Positions 7,999 to 15,543 of a stretch of DNA of 64,000 nucleotides are shown here, piece after piece. Each line of letters starts with the position of its first letter. Position 1 is the stretch's first letter. A model generated the notes under the pieces. That model was not told where the DNA came from. It was given only the letters and a program-made list of their open reading frames with translations, and searched no databases. Location: assembly GCF_014647975.1 (NCBI RefSeq), contig NZ_BMQF01000025.1:1-64000 (forward strand), read 5' to 3'. This DNA is from Streptomyces fumigatiscleroticus (GTDB taxonomy: Bacteria > Actinomycetota > Actinomycetes > Streptomycetales > Streptomycetaceae). Position numbers and translations under genes: made by a program.

Positions 7999-8087
7999 CT
8001 TCGGGCAGCCGCCGGTACTGACGAAGGTCAGGTATGCCGGTACGACGTGTGCCCGCGGCGCTGATGAGCCGGTGGAGTCGAGTGCGC

Positions 8088-8800
8088 CGGCCGGCCGGTC
8101 GGTCCCCCGACGACACGCCGATCCTGGCCCCGGCCGGCCAGGGCACCGCCACCGCGATCGAGTTCGCCGCCGCGGCCGAACGCGCGGGCGCCGACGGCAT
8201 CCTGCTCTTCCCTCCCTGTCTCACAGAGGCCGGCCAGGAGGGCCTGGCCCGCCATGTGGAGGCGGTCTGCCGCGCCATCTCCTTGGGCGTGGTCGTCCAC
8301 AGCCGCGCCAACGCCGTCTACGCCGCCGACACCGTCGCCCGTCTCGCCGACACGTGTGCCAATCTGATCGGCTACAAGGACGGCGTCGGTGACATCGACA
8401 CCATGACCCGGATCCACACCCGCCTCGGCGAGCGCCTGACCTGCATCGGCGTCCTGCCCACCGCCGAGACCTTCGCCCTGCCCTACGTGGAACTCGGCGT
8501 CACCACCTACTCCTCGGCCATCTTCAGCTTCCTGCCGGATTCGCCCTGGACTTCTACGCCGCGGTCCGCGCACGCCGCCACGACACCGTCACCCGGCTGC
8601 TGACCGACTTCGTGCTGCCCTGCACCGAGATCCGCAACCGGCAGGCCGGCTACGCGGTCAGCATCGTCAAGGCCGGCATGACCGCCACCGGCCACAGCGC
8701 GGGCCCCGTCCGCCCGCCCCTGACCGACCTGACCGCCTCCGAACTCGGCGAACTCAGCACGCTCATCGCCGGCCTGCCCGCCCTCACCGCCACTTCCTGA
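8088..8800 (+). pseudogene. Remnant of a dihydrodipicolinate-synthase-family dehydratase (KdgD-like)
   Basis: Similarity to 5-dehydro-4-deoxyglucarate dehydratases starts abruptly at about 8088 ([30 protein letters not shown]) and continues through the Schiff-base lysine segment [11 protein letters not shown]. The first third of the barrel, about 90 residues, is missing. At about 8540 a one-base deletion shifts the frame: LPDF continues as [21 protein letters not shown] in the next frame to the stop at 8800. Truncation plus frameshift mark it as dead. The intact enzyme acts in glucarate/galactarate breakdown. Members of this superfamily are alike, so the exact substrate assignment is uncertain. 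Confidence 0.75.
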
Positions 8801-8935
8801 CCCCTACGTCGCCAGGGCTCGGGCGCCTCACCCCGATGACGGCCGAGCCGGCGACGGTCCCATGGCTGGGATACTCGGGCGGAACTGAGTACGCGCACTC
8901 AGGCCGGCGAGGGGACGAGCCGGGACGATCGGGGC

Positions 8936-9340
8936 ATGCGACAAGAACTCCTCAACGCCGTCCGCCGGCTCGGGCCGGTCCTCCTGCTGGCTGTGGCGGC
9001 GACAGTGATGTGGGCCGCCTGGCTGGGCTGGGACCAGCACTACGACGAGCAGCCCGACGGTACGACGACCGGCCCGTACGAGGCGTGGCAAGTGATCGGG
9101 CTGGTGCTGACCCTGCTGGCGGCGGTGTACTGGGCGGCGTCCCGGCGCCACCGCGCGGGCGCCGTCCTCGGCCCCACGATCGGCCTGACCGTCGCCGCCT
9201 GCTACGACTGGTCGGACGACGCCACCGGCCTGTTCGCGGTCGGCGTGGCGATGATCATGGTGGGCACCCTCGCCGCCACCGCCGTCGTCTCCACCGCGAT
9301 CACCTACGCGCAACGGGACGGACGCCGTATCGGGGCTTGA
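8936..9340 (+). CDS. Small integral membrane protein
   Basis: The 134-residue protein is predicted to have four membrane helices (LGPVLLLAVAATVMWAAW, VIGLVLTLLAAVYWAA, AVLGPTIGLTVAACY and VGVAMIMVGTLAATAVVSTAI) with a short Asp/Thr-rich loop after the first. This pattern is common to uncharacterised Streptomyces membrane proteins. There is no catalytic motif and no partner gene. Confidence 0.75.
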   Translation: MRQELLNAVRRLGPVLLLAVAATVMWAAWLGWDQHYDEQPDGTTTGPYEAWQVIGLVLTLLAAVYWAASRRHRAGAVLGPTIGLTVAACYDWSDDATGLFAVGVAMIMVGTLAATAVVSTAITYAQRDGRRIGA

Positions 9341-9818
9341 CGGCACGGCACACCGAGCCGCTTCGACGAGCGGACATGGTGACCGACCACAAGGGCGAAG
9401 GGCGCGACTACGACGCCTCACCGGGCGGTGAGCCCCGGGCGCGGACGGCGGCCGACGCCCTCGACCGGCTGCTGCCGCCCGGACGGTGCTGGGACCGGAC
9501 CGCTCACCGGACATGCCGGCGTCGGCGGGGGAGCGGGTGCCGGATGGTGTCGTACGCGCGGACGCGACCCGGCTGACCTGCGCGTCGGCCCATGCGGACG
9601 CCCGACTGCCGGATGCTGCGCCGCTGTTCTGGGAGCCGCGCGGATGCACGTCGTAGGAGAACTCGCGCCCCCACACCTGACAGCGACACGCCTCCGCCGG
9701 AGCCGCTCACGAGTGAACGGCCGGTCAGTCCTGCGAGACGATCCCGCCGAGGCTCACCGGGCGCCGGCTCCTGAAACGATCATGTCGGCTTCGGCGTGCC
9801 GCCTTCAAGGGCGGTGCA
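9341..9818. other. Gene-poor stretch
   Basis: No family-level similarity can be seen on either strand in these 480 bases. A 66-codon frame on the plus strand (9376-9576, starting MVTDHKGEGRDYDASPGG) has coding-like base use for its first 45 codons and then becomes Arg-rich, so it may be a small or broken gene. I would not rely on it. Confidence 0.35.
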
Positions 9819-10658
9819 TCAGCGCTGCCACCAGTCGTCGAGCGGGGTGACCGGAACAGTCCGCTTGTGCCGGGTCCTGAGGAAGACCGACTCCACCTTC
9901 TCCGCCACCTCCGGCGTGACGTCGGCGCCTTCCAGATAGTCGTCGATCTCGGTGTACTTCAGGCCGAGTGCCACCTCGTCCGGCAGCGCGGGCCGGTCGT
10001 CCTCGAGATCGGCGGTCGGCACCTTCTCCCAGACGCTCGACGGCGCGCCCAGCTCCTTCAGCAGAGCGGCGCCCTGGCGCTTGGTCAGTCCGGTCAGCGG
10101 GGTGATGTCGACGCCGCCGTCGCCGTACTTGGTGAAGAAGCCGGTCACCGCCTCGGCCGCGTGGTCGGTGCCCACGACGAGCAGGTTCAGCTGCCCGGCG
10201 ATCGCATACTGGATCACCATGCGCTCGCGGGCCTTGATGTTGCCCCGCACGAAGTCGCGCAGCTCGGGCTCGCCGCCCAGCAGCTCACGCAGGCCGGTCG
10301 CCGCCTCGGCGGCGACCGCGTCCGCGCCCGGCTTGACGTTCACCGTGATGGACCGGTCGGGCCGGATGAAGTCCAGCGCGATCTGCGCGTCGTGCTCGTC
10401 GGCCTGGACGCCGTAGGGCAGCCGTACGGCCACGAAGGTCGCCTCGTGCCCCTCGGCGCGCAGCTCCTCGCTGGCGAGCTGGCACAGCCTGCCGGCCAGT
10501 GTGCTGTCCTGGCCGCCACTGATCCCGAGCACGTATCCCTTGCCCGGGGTCGATCGCAGGTACTCCTTGAGGAAGTCGACCCGCTGCCGGATTTCGGTGC
10601 TGGGCGTGATGGTCGCCTTGACGCCGAGTTCGGTGATGATTTGCTGTCGTAGATCCAT
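9819..10658 (-). CDS. nadE: Ammonia-dependent NAD+ synthetase
   Basis: The 279-residue protein matches the E. coli-type NadE in length (about 275) and motifs. The PP-loop SGGQDST (residues 47-53) binds ATP. The segments [26 protein letters not shown] and [18 protein letters not shown] are typical. It converts nicotinic acid adenine dinucleotide, ATP and ammonia to NAD+ in the cytoplasm. There is no glutaminase domain. The ATG at 10658 has no ribosome site; a TACAGT box and a GTACTGTAC palindrome lie 8-16 bases upstream, suggesting a short-leader transcript. Streptomyces often carry a second, glutamine-dependent NadE elsewhere. Confidence 0.95.
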   Translation of the reverse strand: MDLRQQIITELGVKATITPSTEIRQRVDFLKEYLRSTPGKGYVLGISGGQDSTLAGRLCQLASEELRAEGHEATFVAVRLPYGVQADEHDAQIALDFIRPDRSITVNVKPGADAVAAEAATGLRELLGGEPELRDFVRGNIKARERMVIQYAIAGQLNLLVVGTDHAAEAVTGFFTKYGDGGVDITPLTGLTKRQGAALLKELGAPSSVWEKVPTADLEDDRPALPDEVALGLKYTEIDDYLEGADVTPEVAEKVESVFLRTRHKRTVPVTPLDDWWQR

Positions 10659-10665
10659 GATCCAT

Positions 10666-10674
10666 GTACTGTAC
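10666..10674. promoter_or_regulatory. Palindrome GTACTGTAC overlapping the nadE promoter
   Basis: A GTAC-T-GTAC palindrome lies 7 bases before the nadE ATG and overlaps the TACAGT -10-like box on the minus strand. The position suits a repressor site. No regulator is identified. Confidence 0.3.
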
Positions 10675-10755
10675 TGGCCGAATTCGCCCGTTCGCTTTCG
10701 CCCTGGCGGAACTCGCGCGGTTCCGCCAGGGGCGCGCCAGAGGCGAGTCGCATCG

Positions 10756-11473
10756 CTACGTGTACTTTTCCGTGGTCCCGCGGGATTCCCCGATGCCCTC
10801 GATGCCCTCGATGCCCTCGGTGCCGAGCACCCGCAGCAGCTCCAGCCGGAAGTCGGCGCTCGCGGCCCGCAACCGGTCGATGAGCCCGGCGACCGTGGGA
10901 TCGCCGGACCTGCGTCCGGCGGTCGCGCGCGGATCGGCCACGAGCCGGCGGGCCTGGTGTTCCCGCTCCTCGGGCGTGGCGACGGAGCGGGCGGCGGGGT
11001 CGGTGAACCAGCGGTAGGCCATGTAGCGCCGGTCGCCGGTGAAGCGGGGTGAGGTCGCCCACCAGCAGCACGGCCGCCCGGTTCTGGGCGAGGACCTCGC
11101 CCAGGTCGGACAGGACCATGGCCGAGGTGTCGCCGAGCAGGTCGAGCATGCGGATCAGGCCGGCGCGCGCCGGGCGGGCCACTCCGTCGGCGGGCGGAGG
11201 CCGGTGGCCTGCCAGGTGGTACAGGTGGTCGCGCTCGTCGTCGGAGAGGCGCAACGCCCGGGCCGGCGCACCGAGCAACTGGGCCGAGGGCTGACTGGTG
11301 CGGCCCTGTTCGAGGCGGACGACGTAGTCCACCGACATGCCGGCGAGCATCGCCACCTCCTCCCGGCGCAGGCCGGCGGTACGGCGGCGGGGGCCGTCGG
11401 CGATGCCGGCCTCGGCCGGGCGGTTCGCCTCGCGGCGGCGGCGCAGGAAGTCGGCGAGCTGGTCACGCCGCAT
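10756..11473 (-). pseudogene. Frameshifted XRE/MmyB-type regulator
   Basis: An HTH protein starts at the ATG at 11473 ([20 protein letters not shown]) with the helix-turn-helix segment [25 protein letters not shown]. The MmyB-type ligand domain begins normally, but an extra C in the CCCC run near 11050 shifts the frame: GDLT should continue as [21 protein letters not shown], which is found in the other frame to 10756. The C-terminus is also abnormal: after [13 protein letters not shown] it is encoded by 9-base repeats (EGIEGIEGI) rather than the usual ligand-domain end. It is divergent from the aldo/keto reductase, the typical partner such regulators control. Confidence 0.75.
10790..10832. 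repeat. 9-bp repeats in the broken XRE gene tail
   Basis: Three to four copies of GATGCCCTC (the last degenerating to GGTGCCGAG) encode the EGI repeat on the minus strand at the aberrant end of the regulator. Adjacent is GGGATTCCCC, the motif that forms the larger array at 12612-12710. Confidence 0.6.
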
Positions 11474-11603
11474 GGCTCCATGGTCCTCCGCGGCGGGCGG
11501 GCCGAGCCAGGGAGCGGCTGTCCCATGATGAACGCTCCGCTCCCGCACGCCGCGGCGCGGGCACAGGGTGAGTCGCAGACCGACGACCGAAGAAGGAGCA
11601 CAC

Positions 11604-12599
11604 ATGCAGCTACGAACCCTGGGCAGCACCGGCCCGGCCGTCTCCGCGCTGGGCCTGGGCGCGATGGGCATGTCGGGGGCCTACGGCGCGGCCGACCGCG
11701 CGGAGAGCGTCGCCACCGTGCACGCCGCGCTGGACGCCGGCGTCACGCTGGTCGACACCGGCGACTTCTACGCGATGGGCCACAACGAACTGCTGCTCGC
11801 CGAGGCGCTGCGCGGCCGGGACCGGGACGGCTACCGGCTGAGCGTCAAGTTCGGCATGCTCGCGGGGCCCGGCCAGCGGTTCGTCGGGCACGACTGCCGT
11901 CCCGAGGCGGTGAAGAACTTCCTGGCCCACTCACTGACCCGGCTGAACACCGATCACATCGACATCTACCGTCCCGCCCGGCTGGACCCGGCGGTACCGA
12001 TCGAGGAGACGGTGGGCGCGATCAAGGAGATGATCGACGCCGGGTATGTGCGGCACCTCGGTCTCTCGGAGGTCGATGCGGCGACGATCCGCCGGGCGCA
12101 CGCCGTGCACCCGGTCGCCGACCTTCAGATCGAGTACTCTCTGATCTCCCGCGCGGTGGAGGCCGACGTACTGCCCACACTGCGGGAGCTGGGCATCGGC
12201 CTGACCGCCTACGGCGTGCTCGGCCGCGGCCTGATCTCCGGGCACTGGGCGGCGGGCCGCACCGCCGGTCCCGGCGACGCCCGCGGATTCAGCCCGCGGT
12301 TCACGAGCGGGAACGTGGAGCACAACCTCGCCCTGGTGGAGGCGCTGCGGCGGGTCGCCGAGGCGAAGGGGTGCACCGTGGCCCAGCTGGCCATCGCCTG
12401 GGTGGCCGCGCAGGGCGAGGACATCGTGCCGCTGGTCGGCGCCCGCACCCGCGAGCGGCTGGCCGAGGCGCTGCCCGCGCTGGAGCTGGACCTCACCGCG
12501 GACGATCTCGCCGAGATCGAGAAGGCGGTGCCGGCGGGCGCGGCGCGCGGCGACCGTTACCCGTCCGCGTTCATGTCCAGCCTCGGCGTGGGGAACTGA
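11604..12599 (+). CDS. Aldo/keto reductase
   Basis: The 331-residue (beta/alpha)8 NADPH-dependent reductase has Asp51 and Tyr56 in VDTGDFY and Lys82 in SVKFG of the catalytic tetrad. The usual catalytic His (YxQHRxDP) is Ala125 in YRPARLDP, a substitution I associate with a distinct AKR branch that otherwise keeps GLSEV and the EYSLISR segment. The ATG at 11604 has an AAGGAG site. It is transcribed away from the broken XRE regulator, with 130 bases between the starts, so it may now be unregulated. Likely substrates are aldehydes or quinones. Confidence 0.9.
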   Translation: MQLRTLGSTGPAVSALGLGAMGMSGAYGAADRAESVATVHAALDAGVTLVDTGDFYAMGHNELLLAEALRGRDRDGYRLSVKFGMLAGPGQRFVGHDCRPEAVKNFLAHSLTRLNTDHIDIYRPARLDPAVPIEETVGAIKEMIDAGYVRHLGLSEVDAATIRRAHAVHPVADLQIEYSLISRAVEADVLPTLRELGIGLTAYGVLGRGLISGHWAAGRTAGPGDARGFSPRFTSGNVEHNLALVEALRRVAEAKGCTVAQLAIAWVAAQGEDIVPLVGARTRERLAEALPALELDLTADDLAEIEKAVPAGAARGDRYPSAFMSSLGVGN

Positions 12600-12602
12600 G
12601 AC

Positions 12603-12729
12603 GGAATCCCCGGATTCCCCGGATTCCCCGGATTCCCCGGATTCCCCGGATTCCCCGGATTCCCCGGATTCCCCGGATTCCCCGGATTCCCCGGATTCCC
12701 CGGATTCCCCGGAATCCCCGGCAATCCCC
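12603..12729. repeat. 9-bp tandem array GGATTCCCC
   Basis: Eleven perfect copies of GGATTCCCC run from 12612 to 12710, flanked by the variants GGAATCCCC (12603-12611 and 12711-12719) and GGCAATCCCC. The array fills the convergent gap between the reductase and the XRE regulator. Read on the minus strand in one frame it encodes Gly-Asn-Pro triplets within a 66-codon frame (12557-12757) that starts 3 bases after the XRE stop. Whether that is translated is unknown. Confidence 0.9.
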
Positions 12730-12760
12730 GGCGGGGTCCGCGCCCCTGGCTCGTCATCGC

Positions 12761-13729
12761 TCAGCCGACCGGGACGGGAACGGGGGCGGGGGCCGGGAGG
12801 GGCGTGCGGGTGGCGCCCGGCCCGGCGCCCGGCCCGGCGTCCGGCTCCGGATGGCCCGCGGGCGCCGGCTCGGGGCGGGCGTCCGCGGACTCCAGGCGGA
12901 GCATGGCCTCCTCGTCCGGGGTGCCGGGGGCCGCCTGGTAGACCACCATCCGCTGGCCGCCCGTCCGGGCCAGCCGCATGACCTCGTAGGTCAGGGTCAT
13001 CGCCCCGGCCTTCGGATGCCGGAAGGACTTCTGCCCGCCGCCGCGCTCGCAGACGTCGTACCGCTCCCACAACCGCGTGAACTCCGGTGACTTCAGCACC
13101 AGTTCGCCGACGAGCGCGGTCAGCTCGGGGTCGTCCGGGTCGGCCCCGGCGACCGCGCGCAGATGCGCCACCGAGTGCGCGACCGTCTCCTCCCACGGCT
13201 CGTAGAGCGTCCGCCCGACCGGGTGGAGGAAGATGTAGCGGGTCAGGTTGCGCTGCTCCTCCGGCCAGTCCCAGAGCCCGGGCAGCAGCCGACGGCCGGG
13301 CGGGTTCGCGGCCAGTACGCGGTTGTAGCGGCTCACCACATAGGCGGGCAGCGGACGCACCGACTCCAGCATCCGCAGGACCGAGTCGCGGACGGTGTGG
13401 CTCGAGCAGGCCGGTAGCTCGGAGGGCCGGCCGGAGGCCAGCTCCGCCAGCTCGTGCAGGCGCTCGTAAGCGTCGCCGCGCAGCCGCAGCGCGCGGCCGA
13501 GGGCGTCCACGACGGCGGGGGAGGGGTTGGTCTCCCGGCCGCGCTCCAGCCGGGTGTAGTAGTCGACGCTCACCCCGGCCAGCGCGGCCAGCTCCTCCCG
13601 CCGCAGTCCGGGGGTGCGGCGCAGGCCCGCGCCGGCCGGGAGACCGACATCCTCCGGACGCACCTGTGCCCTGCGGGCCTTCAGATACCGGCCGAGCTCG
13701 GTGCCCCGTGCGTCCACTGCTGCTGCCAT
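12761..13729 (-). CDS. XRE-family regulator with MmyB-like ligand domain
   Basis: The 322-residue protein has an N-terminal HTH (about residues 10-75, with [25 protein letters not shown]) followed by the MmyB-like ligand-binding domain ([17 protein letters not shown]..., [53 protein letters not shown]). The last 60 residues are a low-complexity Pro/Ala/Gly tail ending PVPVPVG. Such regulators usually repress a divergent dehydrogenase or transporter gene. Here the MFS gene starts 240 bases away on the other strand and is the likely target. Confidence 0.88.
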   Translation of the reverse strand: MAAAVDARGTELGRYLKARRAQVRPEDVGLPAGAGLRRTPGLRREELAALAGVSVDYYTRLERGRETNPSPAVVDALGRALRLRGDAYERLHELAELASGRPSELPACSSHTVRDSVLRMLESVRPLPAYVVSRYNRVLAANPPGRRLLPGLWDWPEEQRNLTRYIFLHPVGRTLYEPWEETVAHSVAHLRAVAGADPDDPELTALVGELVLKSPEFTRLWERYDVCERGGGQKSFRHPKAGAMTLTYEVMRLARTGGQRMVVYQAAPGTPDEEAMLRLESADARPEPAPAGHPEPDAGPGAGPGATRTPLPAPAPVPVPVG

Positions 13730-13968
13730 ACGGGCATTGTGACAGGCGGGCCGGGAACGTGGGGGGCCGTGTCAGGGCCTGGAACGCGGCACCCGGGCAC
13801 AGCGCGGTCTGCCGGACGGCCGCGCGCGGACGGAGAGTTGGTTCCGGAGCGGGCGGCCCGGCCGCCGGAGCCCAGGGGGTGCGAGACACCGGACCGCGGC
13901 CCCGGCGGGCCGCGACCGCCCGCCCGGTCACCTCTTACGATCCGTCACCGCATGCCCAGGAGTCCGCC

Positions 13969-15543
13969 ATGCCGGCCACCCTCCCCCCGCGCCCGTCCCA
14001 GCCCCAGTCCCCGTCCCCATCCCCGTGCCAAGTCCCCTCCGCCGTCCTCGGTGACGGTGACGGTGACGGTGGCGGACACCGGCACGAGCACCGGCACGGG
14101 CACCGACACGGGTCTGACCCCGAGCCGTCGGTGCCGACGCGCCGGCGACCACGGCCGGACCGGGGCCGGCCGGCCGCGCCGCCCGCCGATGCCCCCGCCG
14201 CCTCGCGCCGGAACGGCGTCGCGCTGGTCGCTTCGCTGCTCGGCTTCACAGTGATCACCATCGACGTCTCCGCCGTGAACATCGCGCTGCCCGCGATCCG
14301 GGACACCCTCGGCAGCGGGATGGCGGGACTTCAGTGGGTGGTCGACGCGTACACCCTGATGTTCGCGGCCCTGATGCTCTCCGCCGGTGCCCTCGCCGAC
14401 CGTGCCGGCGCCCGCCGCGCCTACGCCTGGGGAGTCGCCCTGTTCACCCTCGCCTCCCTCGGCTGCGCGCTCGCACCCGGTATCGGCGTACTGATCGGCG
14501 CGCGCGTGGCGCAGGGCGCCGCCGCAGCGGTCGTCATGCCCGCCTCGCTGGCGCTGATCCGGCAGGCCTACGACGACGCCCGGGAGCGCGCCCGCGCCAT
14601 CGCGCTGTGGACGGTCGGCGGCTCGGTGGCGATGGCCGCGGGCCCGGTGCTGGGCGGGCTGCTCACCGACTCGGCCGGCTGGCGGGCGGTCTTTCTGCTC
14701 AACCTCCCGGTGGGCGCGGTCGTCCTGGGCCTGCTGGTCCGGGTGGAGCGCTCACCGCGCCGGCCCGCCGCGCTGGACGGCGGTGGCCAGCTCACCGCCG
14801 TACTGGCTTTGGCCGGGCTGGCCTTCGCGGTGATCGAGGGTGGCCACCTGGGCTGGACCGGCGGCCCCGTCCTGGCCGCCGCCGCGCTCGCCGTCGCCTC
14901 CGGGTACGCCTTCGTCGTGGTGGAGGCCCGGCACCGCCGGCCCATGGTTCCGCTGGGCATGCTGAAGGACCGCCGGGTGGCCGTCCCGCTCGTGGTCGGC
15001 TTCGCCGTCAACGCCGCCTTCTACGGCGGGATCTTCCTCCTCGGGCTCTACTACCAGCAGCTGCGCGGGATGTCGGGGATCGCGGCGGGGCTGATGTTCG
15101 TTCCGATGTCGGCGGTGGTCACGGCGACCAACCTGGTCTCGCCGCGGCTGGCGGAGCGGATCGGGCGGCGCCCGGTGATCGTCGCGGGACAGCTGGTCTT
15201 CACCGCAGCGATGCTGGCCATGCTTCCGCTGGCCGCGCACACGCCGGTGTGGCTGGTGCTCGTCCTGCTGCTGCCGTTGAGCGTCGGCGGGGCGCTGGCG
15301 GTGCCCGCGCTGACCGCGCTGCTGATGGACGCCGTCCCGGGGGAACGTGCGGGGACCGCGTCGGGGCTGCTCAACTCCCTTCGCCAGACCGGCGGCGCGC
15401 TCGCCGTCGCCCTCTTCGGCAGCCTGCTCGCCGGCCCCGGCGGCGGCTTCTCCCTTCCGGGCATGCGCCTCGGCCTCCTGGCCGTCGCGGCCCTTCTCCT
15501 CGCCACCGCGGTTCTCTCCCGGCTTCTCCTGCCCCGTGACTGA
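13969..15543 (+). CDS. DHA2-type MFS efflux transporter with His-rich N-terminus
   Basis: The 524-residue protein starts at the ATG at 13969 with a CAGGAG site. Residues from about 85 on match 14-helix EmrB/QacA drug-proton antiporters: VDAYTLMFAALMLSAGALADRAG (motif A), RVAQGAAAAVVMPASLALI and the motif-C-like GPVLGGLLTDSAGWRAVFLLN. The first 85 residues are unusual: a Pro/Ser stretch, a GDGDGDGGG run and a histidine cluster (HRHEHRHGHRHG) before a basic Pro-rich segment, all cytoplasmic by topology. The His cluster could bind metal, or be a by-product of repeat expansion. Substrate unknown. The XRE gene is divergent. Confidence 0.88.
   Translation: MPATLPPRPSQPQSPSPSPCQVPSAVLGDGDGDGGGHRHEHRHGHRHGSDPEPSVPTRRRPRPDRGRPAAPPADAPAASRRNGVALVASLLGFTVITIDVSAVNIALPAIRDTLGSGMAGLQWVVDAYTLMFAALMLSAGALADRAGARRAYAWGVALFTLASLGCALAPGIGVLIGARVAQGAAAAVVMPASLALIRQAYDDARERARAIALWTVGGSVAMAAGPVLGGLLTDSAGWRAVFLLNLPVGAVVLGLLVRVERSPRRPAALDGGGQLTAVLALAGLAFAVIEGGHLGWTGGPVLAAAALAVASGYAFVVVEARHRRPMVPLGMLKDRRVAVPLVVGFAVNAAFYGGIFLLGLYYQQLRGMSGIAAGLMFVPMSAVVTATNLVSPRLAERIGRRPVIVAGQLVFTAAMLAMLPLAAHTPVWLVLVLLLPLSVGGALAVPALTALLMDAVPGERAGTASGLLNSLRQTGGALAVALFGSLLAGPGGGFSLPGMRLGLLAVAALLLATAVLSRLLLPRD

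Noticed and set aside
9341-9818. tRNA or insertion-sequence remnant in the gene-poor gap
   Set aside because: No T-loop motif, terminal inverted repeats, target duplications or transposase fragments were seen.
12603-12729. CRISPR-like array
   Set aside because: The repeats are contiguous 9-mers without spacers, and no cas genes are present.
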